A stretch of DNA of 64,000 bases from Vicinamibacterales bacterium (GTDB taxonomy: Bacteria; Acidobacteriota; Vicinamibacteria; Vicinamibacterales; Fen-181): positions 1-64,000 of the forward strand of contig DASXVO010000021.1 of NCBI GenBank assembly GCA_036504215.1, written 5' to 3'. The notes below the pieces were generated by a model. The model saw only the letters and a program-made list of their open reading frames with translations. It did no database searches and was not told where the DNA came from. The translations under genes and the position numbers were made by a program. Positions 29,701 through 36,800 of the stretch are shown here, piece after piece (position 1 is the stretch's first letter; each line of letters begins with the position of its first letter).

Positions 29701-32597
29701 CCGATGCGGCGGTCACGTTCGGATCGATCCAGGCGGCCGTCTCGAGTCGGTCGGTCACGCAGGTCGTGGTGACCGTCCCGTCCGGCCTCCCGCTGGGACC
29801 TGCCGACGTCACGATCGCGAACGTGGCGCAGGGGCGGGGCCGCACCTATGCGCGACTGTTCACGGTCGGCCCGACACCCGTCCGCCTCGTCAACACGGTG
29901 GCGGTTGGTACCGGTCACGTGTGTGCGACCAGTGCGAGCGGCGTGAAGTGCTGGGGCGACAACGACTACGGCCAATTGGGCGATGGGACGACAACGACCC
30001 CGGCGGCGCCGGTGGACGTCGTGGGCCTCGGAGGAGGCGTCACGGCGGTGGCGGCAGGCGGCGACCACACGTGCGCGCTGACGAGCGGCGGCGGTGTGAG
30101 GTGTTGGGGGTACAACTACTATGGCCAACTCGGCAACGGCACGACGACGAACCAGAGCCTTCCGGTGGACGTTGTCGGACTCTCGAGCGGCGTGGTGGCC
30201 ATTGCCGCCGGGTACTCCCACACCTGCGCGCTGACGAGCGGCGGAGCGGTCAAGTGCTGGGGCTATAACTCCTACGGCCAACTGGGCGACGGCAGCCTGT
30301 CGGATCGGAGCGTGCCGGCCGACGTGGCGGGGCTGACGGTTGGCGCGGTCGGGGTGACCGCGGGCTACTATCACAACTGCGCGGTGACGGGCGCCGGGGC
30401 CGTGAAGTGCTGGGGCAACAACACGAACGGACAGCTGGGAGATGGGACCGCCACCCGGGCCACGATACCGGTGGCGGTGCTCGGTCTGACGGGTGGAGTC
30501 CGGGCCGCAGCCGCCGGGTACTATCACACGTGCGCCATCACGGACACCGGTGGCAAGTGCTGGGGCGACAACACGTACGGCCAGGTCGGTGACGGAACGA
30601 CGGTCAACCGATGGGCCCCCGTGGACGTGCCCGGGCTGGCCGGCGGTCTCGCCGGCGTGGCCGCCGGCTACTATCACACGTGCGTGCTCGCGAGCACCGG
30701 CGGAGTTCAGTGCTGGGGCCGGAATCAGGCCGGCCAACTGGGCGACGGCACGACGACGGATCGTGGGACACCCGGGGGCGTAAGCGGCGTCAGCGGTGCC
30801 AGCATGGTGGCCGCCGGGTACTACAACACCTGCGTCGCAATCGGAACGGGAACCGTGAGGTGCTGGGGCGGCAATTCCTACAGGCAACTGGCCGACGGGT
30901 CCCCGACGATGCGCCTCACTCCGAGCCCGGTCGCTGGTGTGTCGAATGCCACGTCGAAGATCGCGAGCGGCTACTCCAGTTCGTGCGTGATCACGGGCGC
31001 GGGTGCGGTGCAGTGCTGGGGCGCGAACAACTACGGTCAGCTGGGAAACGGCACGTTCACGGACTGCAGCACGGCTGCAACCGTCACGGGGATCTCCAGC
31101 GGCGCAAGTGCGATCGCGGCCGGCGGGTACCGCGCGTGCGCGGTGACGGGCGCGGGCGGCGCCAAGTGCTGGGGCTCGAATACCTGGGGCGCGCTGGGAA
31201 CTGGCGTGCTCCCGCCCACGGCCGGACCCGTGCCATCGCCCGCGGACGTCGTGGGCCTGACCAGCGGCGTGGTGTCGTTGGCCGCGGGCTCCTACCACAC
31301 TTGCGCCCTGACGCAGACTGGCGGGGTCAAGTGCTGGGGCCGCAACACGTCTGGCGAGGTGGACGCCACGACGTCCACGAGGTACACACCAGTTGACGTC
31401 GCGGGGTTGACGAGTGGCGTCGTCGCACTGGCCGCCGGCTACTCACACGTGTGCGCCATCATGAACGGCGGCGCCGTAAAGTGCTGGGGCTCCAACGGAC
31501 ACGGCGAACTGGGAAACGGCGCGACCACCAACTCCAGTTCACCAGTGGCCGTTTCCGGCCTGTCGAATGGAGTCACGGCACTCGTTGCAGGGGACTACCA
31601 CACCTGCGCGCTCACCACCGGAGGAGGGGTGAAGTGCTGGGGCGCCAACGCCGAGGGCGAACTCGGTGACGGCACGAACGTCGGCCGTCTCACGCCGGCC
31701 GATGTGGTTGGCTTGGACTCCGGCGTCACCGCGATCGGGAGTCGCTACGAACACACGTGCGCCGTCCGCAACGGCGGCACCCTCTGCTGGGGCTACAACA
31801 ACCATGGCCAGCTCGGAGACGGGACGACCACCGACAGCTGGATACCGGTGAGTGTCGCCGGCCTGTCCGGCGGAGTGGTCGGGGTTACGTGCGGCATGTA
31901 CCATTCGTGCGCGGTCAAGGACGACGGTACGGCCATGTGCTGGGGCTACGACGCCAACGGTCAGCTTGGCGACGGCCGGCTGGTCTACAGTGCCGTGCCG
32001 CTCGAGATAGCGGGCCTTGGGAAGACTGCGGCCACGGTCGCTCTCGACAACCTCACCCAGGTCTTCGACGGATCATCGAAGGCCGCGACGGTAACGACGA
32101 CGCCGGCCGGCCTGGCGGTGATCGTCACCTACACGGGGGTCGGCGGCACGACCTACGGACGGACGTCGGCACCGCCGACGCTCGTGGGCACCTACTCCGT
32201 GGTGGCCATGATTGACGATGCGAACTACTCCGGATCGGCTGGGGGCACGCTGACGATCGGCCTCGGGAGCGCGCCCGCCATCACCGACGATCCGCTGCTG
32301 GCGCGGACGGCGCGTGTGAAGGCGATTCACTTCAACGAGCTGCGGACGGCGATCGACAAGCTGCGTGCGGGGCACGGCCTGTCCGCGGCGGCCTGGACGG
32401 ACCAGCCGCTCGTCGGCGGTGTGACGCCGGTGAAGGCCATCCACCTGGCGGAGCTGCGGACGGCGCTGGCGGAGGTGTACACTGCGGCGGGCCGCGAGGC
32501 GCCGGCCTGGAACCCGACGACGATCACCGCCCGCGCGACGGTGATCACGGCGGCGCAGATCACCGAGGTGCGGCAGGCGGTGATGGGGATTTGGTAG
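20766..32597 (+). CDS. Giant exported RCC1-repeat protein, 3,943 residues
   Basis: The ATG at 20766 follows GGGAGAAG. A signal peptide (VVLVGLVAVIALCAAGVQVWA) is followed by about 120 residues of Pro/Ala-rich linker. Then come four tandem modules, each with exactly 14 RCC1 units of about 51 residues (core HTCALT..GGVKCWG, then YGQLGDGTTT). Each module is followed by an MBG-like domain (YDGTxK), and modules 1-3 also by two IPT/TIG domains. The tail (about 3838-3943) has three xHxxELR-type repeats. RCC1 units form seven-bladed propellers, so each module could be two propellers. Almost every unit carries a Cys-x9-Cys pair. A surface adhesion or ligand-binding role is a guess. No enzyme motif is seen. 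It stands alone, converging on the Mrp gene. Confidence 0.85.
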   Translation: MRQKPVVLVGLVAVIALCAAGVQVWATGAVQGRPALSGGAGAAATDATAIGPAPAPEAKPMGATIVAPTVGGNIDPAALESDSAGRNQATPVAAGEPPIPASFPTSIGAMRSNPPEARGPSDAPPRLPESGPNSVVAVATASYPWSSPTSNYHTCALTAAGAVKCWGPNESGQLGNSTYADSTTPVDVSTLSSGVASIVTGANHSCALTTAGGVKCWGSNSWGQIGDGTWNWRSAPVDVTGLTSGVLAVTAGAYHTCALITGGALKCWGYNTYGQLGDGTTSNRNAPVDVTNASNGFAGISAGGVHTCAVTSGGGVKCWGYNSYGQVGDGTTTSRSVATDVSGAASGFSVVASGGLSTCAITTGGGLKCWGYNNYGQLGDTTTFQRTSPVPVSGLVSGVISVSLGSNHTCATLTGGALKCWGSNSSGQIGDGTTTTRSTPTTVSGLSSVAVVAAGDVHSCAATTDGRLHCWGGDGLGQLGDTPTTGRLLPGGVQGVEAATLATSAAAHTCVATGTGMQCWGLNSNGQLGNGTMTNRTTPGDVPGIGPGVAAIGARNQFTCTLTSAGGVKCWGYNGSGQLGDGTTTAKTTPADVAGLASGVTALAVGPEFACALTTAGGVKCWGGNWNGELGDGTTTSRSVPGDVTGLTSGVVAIGAGGNHGCAVMTAGTIKCWGWNGSGQLGDSTTTRPAAPVDVVGISSGTKSLALGSNHSCALATAGTVKCWGSNWAGQLGDGTWTQRTTPVDVVGLGGVATLTAGSSHTCGITSGGNLQCWGWNQYGQLGDGTTSARWAPTAITGLAGAAAAIGAGDRHTCAVLTSGAVQCWGSDANGQLGSGRALFRPFPAELGGFGSALATVTPGNSVQIYDGTAKATTVATTPPGLAVTTTYTGIGDTTYAQNVTAPSAAGTYLVVAVVSDAAYVGSGSGTLVINNAAPTVASISPSSAPDYSFTPVTITGTNFMPGVSVRLNGALLPSTFVNSTTLTAVVPPGAAGVAAVFVRNPEPTSGNAASNFAYLAYPRITSLAPASGPAGTSVTITGTNFSDTDAAVSFGGQAAAVTSRSATQIVATVPGGTASGLVDVTVTNVALGRSRTYTRAYSVGTARPGVAGAIAAGGAFSCAVTSTGGVQCWGSNGANELGDGTTVSRSVPAAVSGLTSGMAGVTAGSSGSHGCALTTGGGVKCWGQNGYGQLGDGTTTSRSMPVDVVSLPSGIVAVTASGSHTCALTMNGGVKCWGRNMYGEVGDNTTTDRSSPTDVVGLANGVRAIGVGLYHSCAVLTDGNARCWGRNNYGQLGDGTTTDRPTPVVVQGWSGGAAVVVGGYYHTCAITSSGVSCWGYNSSGQLGDGSTTNRTAPGAVSGLAAGVTALAAGGNHTCAVATDGTARCWGSNPAGQLGDGTTTNRSTPVSVSGLAASASAVAGGSDHTCALLADGGVQCWGNDVLGGTGSGTTVLRTVPGDVSTLATGGLDLTAGMYHACALTSGGVVKCWGSNISGQLGDGTTVSRALPAAVIGLQAGIRGVAAGMSHACAITSGGGVKCWGQNSNGQLGDGTTTMRFTQADVTGLTSGVSAVTAGSYHTCALTSSGGVKCWGSNSSGQLGDNTTTQRSAPVDVSGLTSGVIGLTAGYSHTCALMGAGGMKCWGSNSYGQLGDGTTTQRLAPVDVSGLAAGVGGVAAGAGANHTCAWTTGGALKCWGANSYAQVGDGSYTNRTAPVDVTGLSNGVSAVAASAYHTCALTSGGGVKCWGSGQYGAVGDGSTTTRLTPVDVVNLSSGVTSIAAGSSYSCAVTGSGGIQCWGDNSMGQLGDGRPLIRLYPSNASGYGAIVILGNLDQTYDGTPKAVTAATVPPGLAVTITYRGTGTTTYGPTTAAPTDPGWYVVVATVNDSTIAGSGSAGATLTINNAVPVVSSVAPPSGPDFGGTLITVSGTGFRPGATVQINGLAAAGVYVNATTMTAVTPSSAAAGAATVTVRNPDPTPGAATTTFTYLAYPAVTGIAPASGTAGTAVTITGRNFASDVATVFGSSTGPVTNASATQIVATVPSGLSPGPVDLTVVNVTLGQSRTYQRAFTIGTVLAGTANTVAGGGSFTCAVTSTGGVQCWGDNSSGQLGDGTTMPRGTPTDVPGLTAGMKAVVAGYRHSCALTSGGGVLCWGDNNYGQLGDGTTKNRVTPVDVAGLGGGVVALAGGSNHTCAITNGGGVKCWGSNSYGQLGDGTTTQRMLPVDVPALLAGITGLTAGTSHTCAVTGAGAVQCWGYNNYGQLGDGTTTNRSTPVGVVGLATGVTAVAGGNYHSCALAGSGAVMCWGQNFSGQLGDGTTTGAVSPVAVAGLASDVAGLTAGSSHTCAFTAGGAVQCWGSNTSGQLGDSTLTNRPTPVTVVNLAGAVAALDAGDSHTCATIRGGGVQCWGSNAYGQLGDSSVVVRTAPADVATSVAASALAVGGSHACRLVTGGVQCWGLNSSGQLGDYTTISRSLPANVVGMTGASGIAAGGSHSCATTASGGVKCWGSNSYGQVGIGSTGGSRSTPSDVVGLSDAALVGAGSNHTCALTASGAVTCWGYNNYGQLGDGSATNRSTPVAVSGLASGATALAAGGSHTCAVTAGGGVKCWGYNSSGQLGDASTTSRSTPVDVTGLASGVVGLAAGYSHTCALTSSGGVKCWGSNYYGQLGDGSTTTRTTPVDVTSLASGVTAIGAGYYHTCAITTGGGAQCWGQNSSGQLGDGSLVNRSTPVDATGLTSGVLSIGGGSSHSCALVTGGGVKCWGNDSTGQLGSGRALLQPAPADAAGYGASVTLSNLVQTYDGTPKSAAVGTTPTGLTVAVTYLGIDGTMYGPTTTPPTDGGTYLVMAKVADAVYSGSGSATLIVYNPIPAIATLTPSSGPDAGGTTITISGAGFRPGVLVQIGGLTAAGVYVNDTTMTATAPSSALAGIVDVFVRNAEPALPGRASSTFTYLAYPRITSLLPGFGIAGTVVTITGANFSNTDAAVTFGSIQAAVSSRSVTQVVVTVPSGLPLGPADVTIANVAQGRGRTYARLFTVGPTPVRLVNTVAVGTGHVCATSASGVKCWGDNDYGQLGDGTTTTPAAPVDVVGLGGGVTAVAAGGDHTCALTSGGGVRCWGYNYYGQLGNGTTTNQSLPVDVVGLSSGVVAIAAGYSHTCALTSGGAVKCWGYNSYGQLGDGSLSDRSVPADVAGLTVGAVGVTAGYYHNCAVTGAGAVKCWGNNTNGQLGDGTATRATIPVAVLGLTGGVRAAAAGYYHTCAITDTGGKCWGDNTYGQVGDGTTVNRWAPVDVPGLAGGLAGVAAGYYHTCVLASTGGVQCWGRNQAGQLGDGTTTDRGTPGGVSGVSGASMVAAGYYNTCVAIGTGTVRCWGGNSYRQLADGSPTMRLTPSPVAGVSNATSKIASGYSSSCVITGAGAVQCWGANNYGQLGNGTFTDCSTAATVTGISSGASAIAAGGYRACAVTGAGGAKCWGSNTWGALGTGVLPPTAGPVPSPADVVGLTSGVVSLAAGSYHTCALTQTGGVKCWGRNTSGEVDATTSTRYTPVDVAGLTSGVVALAAGYSHVCAIMNGGAVKCWGSNGHGELGNGATTNSSSPVAVSGLSNGVTALVAGDYHTCALTTGGGVKCWGANAEGELGDGTNVGRLTPADVVGLDSGVTAIGSRYEHTCAVRNGGTLCWGYNNHGQLGDGTTTDSWIPVSVAGLSGGVVGVTCGMYHSCAVKDDGTAMCWGYDANGQLGDGRLVYSAVPLEIAGLGKTAATVALDNLTQVFDGSSKAATVTTTPAGLAVIVTYTGVGGTTYGRTSAPPTLVGTYSVVAMIDDANYSGSAGGTLTIGLGSAPAITDDPLLARTARVKAIHFNELRTAIDKLRAGHGLSAAAWTDQPLVGGVTPVKAIHLAELRTALAEVYTAAGREAPAWNPTTITARATVITAAQITEVRQAVMGIW
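21220..24070 (+). repeat. RCC1 module 1 (14 units, MBG, two IPT/TIG)
   Basis: Fourteen CWG-marked RCC1 units (about residues 150-850) are followed by an MBG-like domain (about 857-932, IYDGTAKATTVATTPPGL). Two IPT/TIG domains follow (about 933-1099, PTVASISPSSAPDYSFTPVT and ITSLAPASGPAGTSVTI). Confidence 0.8.
24085..26975 (+). repeat. RCC1 module 2 (14 units, MBG, two IPT/TIG)
   Basis: This repeats the order of module 1 at a spacing of about 2.9 kb. There are fourteen CWG units, then TYDGTPKAVTAATVPPGL, then two IPT/TIG domains (VSSVAPPSGPDFGGTLIT and VTGIAPASGTAGTAVTI). Confidence 0.8.
27000..29870 (+). repeat. RCC1 module 3 (14 units, MBG, two IPT/TIG)
   Basis: Fourteen CWG units, then TYDGTPKSAAVGTTPTGL, then two IPT/TIG domains (IATLTPSSGPDAGGTTIT and ITSLLPGFGIAGTVVTI). 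Many 20-base stretches are nearly identical to those of the other modules. Confidence 0.8.
29885..32265 (+). repeat. RCC1 module 4 (14 units, MBG only)
   Basis: Fourteen CWG units and an MBG-like domain (VFDGSSKAATVTTTPAGL), without the IPT/TIG pair. This is the most divergent module: units 7-10 are irregular and unit 9 is longer, with an inserted PPTAGPVPS. Confidence 0.8.
32278..32594 (+). repeat. C-terminal ELR repeat domain of the giant protein
   Basis: Three units in about 105 residues: VKAIHFNELRTAIDKLR, VKAIHLAELRTALAEVY and ITAAQITEVRQAV. I recall similar tails on other acidobacterial exported proteins, which would make it a possible surface or sorting domain. That recollection is unchecked. 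Confidence 0.65.
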
Positions 32598-32706
32598 TCG
32601 GAACTGGCGCTGTCAGCACCGCACGTGCTGTACCCTCAGCACCCGTGGCACCGCCAGCACTGGAACCTTCAGCACCTTGAGCACCCCCAGCACCCTTCGC
32701 ACCTGA
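32596..32706. repeat. 19-bp unit plus GCACCNNNN tandem repeat after the giant gene
   Basis: One copy of the 19-base unit seen at 20248 (16 of 19 bases match its first copy) starts inside the giant gene's stop codon. It is followed by a perfect CAGCAC/GTGCTG hairpin (32614-32630), which may act as a terminator. A run of 9-base GCACCNNNN units follows. No gene lies here. Confidence 0.65.
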
Positions 32707-32714
32707 CCCTGTCG

Positions 32715-33800
32715 TTATCTCGCAACCTCCGTGACCGGGATGACCGGCTTCCGGTAGCTTGCGATCGACACCTGGGCCGCCAGTTGCTCGGCGGCGGACA
32801 TGAAGGCGCGTGTCGCGGGCGCGTCGGGCTCGGCGATGACGAGCGGCTGCCCTGCGTCGCCGCCGCGGCGGATCGGCTCGTAGATCGGGATCCGGCCCAG
32901 GAACGGCACGTTCATCGCCTCCGCCGTCCGCTCCCCGCCGCCCCGCCCGAAGATGTCGCTCTCGTGCTCACAATTCGGGCACACGAAGTAGCTCATGTTC
33001 TCGATGATCCCGAGCACCGGGATGTTGAGCTTCTCGTACATCCGCACGGCACGGCGGCTGTCCGCGAGCGACACCTCCTGCGGCGTCGTCACGACGATCG
33101 CGCCTGCGACCGGCACGGTCTGGCTGAGGCTCAGCGCGACGTCGCCGGTCCCCGGCGGCATGTCGATGATCAGATAGTCCAGTTCGCCCCACTTCACCTC
33201 GTGAAAGAACTGCTTGACGACGCTGTGCAGCATCGGCCCGCGCCAGATGACGGGCGCGTCGTCGTTGGTCAGGAACCCCATCGACACGACCTTGATGCCG
33301 TGCTTCTCGGCCGGCAGGATCTTCTCGTCCTCGGCCATCAACTGACCCTGGATGCCGAGCATCATCGGCACGTTCGGTCCGTAGATGTCGCCGTCGATCA
33401 TGCCGACCCGGCTGCCGAGTTTCGCGAGCGCCACGGCCAGGTTCACCGCGAGCGTCGTCTTGCCGACGCCGCCCTTCCCCGCCCCGATGGCGACGATGTT
33501 CTTGACCCCGGGGATCGGCGCCTGCGCCGAGCCGACATTGTGCGCGGCACGAACCTGGGCGGTCATGGTCACGTCAACGCTGGTGACGCCAGCTATCCGC
33601 GACACCGCTGCGCGCGCCTGATCGCGCATTGCGTCCTTGACCGGGCACGCGGGGGTGGTGAGTTCGATGGTGAACGCAACGGCTCCGCCGTCGATCGTGA
33701 GACCCTTCACGAAGCCGAGCGACACGATGTCCTTGTGGAGGTCGGGATCCTTGACGGCGCGAAGCGCGTTGAGAACGGCAGTCTGGTCGAGAGCGGACAT
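32715..33800 (-). CDS. Mrp/NBP35-family Fe-S carrier ATPase
   Basis: This 361-residue P-loop ATPase is of the type that carries and delivers Fe-S clusters. An N-terminal MIP18-like domain (about residues 5-80, VKDPDLHKDIVSLGFV) precedes the deviant Walker A GKGGVGKTT (108-116). IDMPPGTGD and the cluster-binding CPNC pair (Cys274, Cys277) follow. The ATG at 33800 has a good GAGGAG site. An ATG at 33836, overlapping the upstream stop as ATGA, would add 12 residues and is also possible. The overlap with a large Fe-S flavoprotein gene suggests it may service that enzyme. Confidence 0.9.
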   Translation of the reverse strand: MSALDQTAVLNALRAVKDPDLHKDIVSLGFVKGLTIDGGAVAFTIELTTPACPVKDAMRDQARAAVSRIAGVTSVDVTMTAQVRAAHNVGSAQAPIPGVKNIVAIGAGKGGVGKTTLAVNLAVALAKLGSRVGMIDGDIYGPNVPMMLGIQGQLMAEDEKILPAEKHGIKVVSMGFLTNDDAPVIWRGPMLHSVVKQFFHEVKWGELDYLIIDMPPGTGDVALSLSQTVPVAGAIVVTTPQEVSLADSRRAVRMYEKLNIPVLGIIENMSYFVCPNCEHESDIFGRGGGERTAEAMNVPFLGRIPIYEPIRRGGDAGQPLVIAEPDAPATRAFMSAAEQLAAQVSIASYRKPVIPVTEVAR

Positions 33801-33832
33801 GTTCTGGAACTCCTCGAAGGGAATCGAAGTCG

Positions 33833-36800
33833 TCATGCGTGAGCGAGCCCGGCGCGGCGCAGGACCTGCTCGAGCCACTGGTTGGTGAGTTTCTCCTGGA
33901 CAGTATTCTGGCGCAGGCGGGCGTTCAGGTTGAAGAAATCGACGCGGTCCATCAGCTGGTCCTGGTTGAAGCACGAGAATATGATCGTCTCCTGACCGGT
34001 CGCCGGGTCCACGTGCTTCTGCAGGCACTGCGCGCACACCTCTTTCATCATGCACTGCATCGGCGAGTTGACGCTCGCAATCGCCACGTGCCCCCGCTTG
34101 AGGTAGGGAGCCAGGACGGCATGCCGCGCCCCCTTCATCGCCGCCATCATCCGGTCCGATCCAATCACGATCATCCGATCCACGCCGTCGAGCGGCACGC
34201 GGATCTGACCCAACTCTCCCCTCGCGTACGCCACCAGCGACTCGACGATGTTGCCGCGGAAGTGAGCATCCTGCGGCCGGTGTGGCTCGATTGGCGCGCC
34301 CGTGTCGGTGCTCCAGATCACCTGGTCTGTCGCCGCCTCGATCTCCTCGCGCTTGAAGAGGTCCTCCCCCTTCTTGTAGCCGGCGAAGTAGACGACGCGG
34401 TTGCCGCGCTCGCGCATCGCGCGGGCAATCGAGAAGAGAACGGCGTTGCCCAGCCCCCCGCCGGCCAGCAACACGGACTCGCCCTCCGGGATCTCCGTCG
34501 GCGCCCCCGTCGGCCCCATCACGACGACGCGCTGACCGGGGGTCAGATACGCGCACAGCCGGCTCGAGACACCGAGCTCGAGCGCAATCATCGACAGCAG
34601 GCCTCGTTCGCGATCGACCCACGCGCCCGTCAGCGCGATGCCCTCCATCACCAGCTTCACCCGGGCCCCGCCGATGCCGGCCATGACGGCGTCCGACTCG
34701 AAGTTTTGAAGGCGGTAGAACTGCCCCGGATGGAAGTGGCGCGCGGCGGCCGGGGCGTGCACCACCACCTCGATAATCGTCGGCGTCAGGCGCCTCACCT
34801 CGACGACGGTCGCCGACAGATCGGCGTCGAGCGCCGAGACGAGCGTCCACCACGACCGATCGCGCGTCTCCTGCGACGCCGGGTCCAGCGTGGCCACGCG
34901 GTCTGCGAACAGGCGCACCACCTCGCGGTAGCCATGCTTGGCCGACGCCATCGCCTTGACGACATTGCCGGCGTAGCGCGGGTGGTTGTCGCCGTAATAG
35001 CTGATGAAGAGGTCGGATGCCGCCGCGTCACGCCGGTGGTACGACGTGAAGAACCCCTGCGGATCGGGCACCAGGCACGATGTGCCCTTCTCGTCGTGCT
35101 CGACCCGGTGCGGCTCGAAGAACCGCCCGTGCGGATCCAGTTGCAGCGTGCCGGGATATTCCTTCTCGTAGGTGACGTTCGGCGAGGTGCCGGCCGCGAC
35201 GAGCAGCGCACGCGCGGGAAGCTCCACTGTCAGCCCGATCTCGCCGGCGTCCGACGCCTGACGCCTGAATCGCACCGCCTTCACGTGGCCGAACTGGTCG
35301 GGGACGGCCTCTTCCGGATCGAGGTGTTCGATGAACCGGATCCCCTCCTCGAGCGCCTTGATGATCTCCTCGTGATTCAACCGGTAGGCCGGCGAATCGA
35401 CCATGCGTTTTCGGTAGACGACCGCGACGCCACCCCATCCCTGCAGCAGCGGCACGAAGTCCGGCGCCTCCCCTGAGGCCTCCGCCCGTGCGCGCTCGGC
35501 ACGCAGTTCGCGCCCGTGACACAGGAACTCCGCGAGCTGGGCCAGTTCCTCCTGGTCGTAGGCCGCGCGCGCGGTCGCCTCGCCGACGATGGCGGTCACC
35601 TGCTCGTACCGCTGGAGGATCTTCTCGACCTGCTGCGGGTAGTACGCGAGCAGCTCCGTGGCCGTGTCGATCGCGGTGAGGCCGCCCCCAATCACGAGCG
35701 CGGGCAGCCGGACCTGGAGATTCGCGAGCGACTCGTGCTTGAACGCACCCGTCAGCTGCAGAGCCATCAGGAAGTCGCTGGCCTTCCTGACCCCGCGGAT
35801 CAGGTTGTTCTTCATGTCGATGATCGTGGGCCGGCCGGCGCCCGCCGCAATCGCCACGTGCGCGAATCCATGCGCCCACGCATCCTCGATGGGCAGCGTC
35901 CCGCCGAACCGGATGCCGCCGTACGCGCGGAAGCGCTCGCGCCGCGACAGCAGCAGGTGGAGCAGCGTGAGGAAGTTCTTGTCCCACCGAACGGTGATGC
36001 CGTATTCCGACACGCCGCCGAACCCCTCCAGCACGCGCTCGTCCAGCGGGCGGTGGATCTGGCTCCAGTCACGGAGCGGCGTGGGCGGCTGACCGGGCGC
36101 GCCGGTCAGCGATTCCGGCAGCGGCTCGATCTTCAGCCCGTCCACGCCCACCACGCCGAAGCCTTCGTTGAGAAGGTAGTGCGACAGCGTGTAGCCCGCC
36201 GGGCCGAGACCGACCACCAGGATGTTGATGCCGTTGTAGGGCAGCGGATAGGGCCGGCGGACGTTGAGCGGGTTCCAGCGCGTGAGCAGGCCGTAGATCT
36301 CGACGCCCCAGGGCAGGCCCAGCACGTCGGTGAGCACGCCCGTCTCGGCCTGCGGGATGTTCACCGGGTCCTGCTTCTGGAAGATGCAGGCCTTCATGCA
36401 GTCGTTGCAGATCCGGTGGCCCGTGCCGGCGCACATCGGGTTGTCGAGCGTGACGAGCGCCAGCGCGCCGATCGCATCGCCGCTCTTCCGCGCGAGATGC
36501 ATCTCGGAGATCTTCTCGTCGAGCGGACACCCGGCCAGCGGGATGCCAAGCGCGTTGGTCGAGAGGGTCCCACCCTTTGCGTGGATACCCTTCGAACAGG
36601 AATCCTTGTCGCGCTCGTGGCAGATGACACAGTAGTTGATCTCGGACAGCACCTCCCGCGCGTTCATGCGCGCATCGGTGAGCGTGAAGCCGTCGCGGCG
36701 CCGGTGCGCGTCCCGGCCGGCCAGGGCCTCGGGCAGACTGGCGTCCGGTCGCTCGAACTCGACGAGGCGCAGCGGATCGATGGCACGAGGGAACCGGAAG

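Noticed and set aside
21220-32030. Regularly spaced repeats as a CRISPR or satellite
   Set aside because: The repeats are in-frame protein units (about 153 bases) coding RCC1 blades with synonymous variation.
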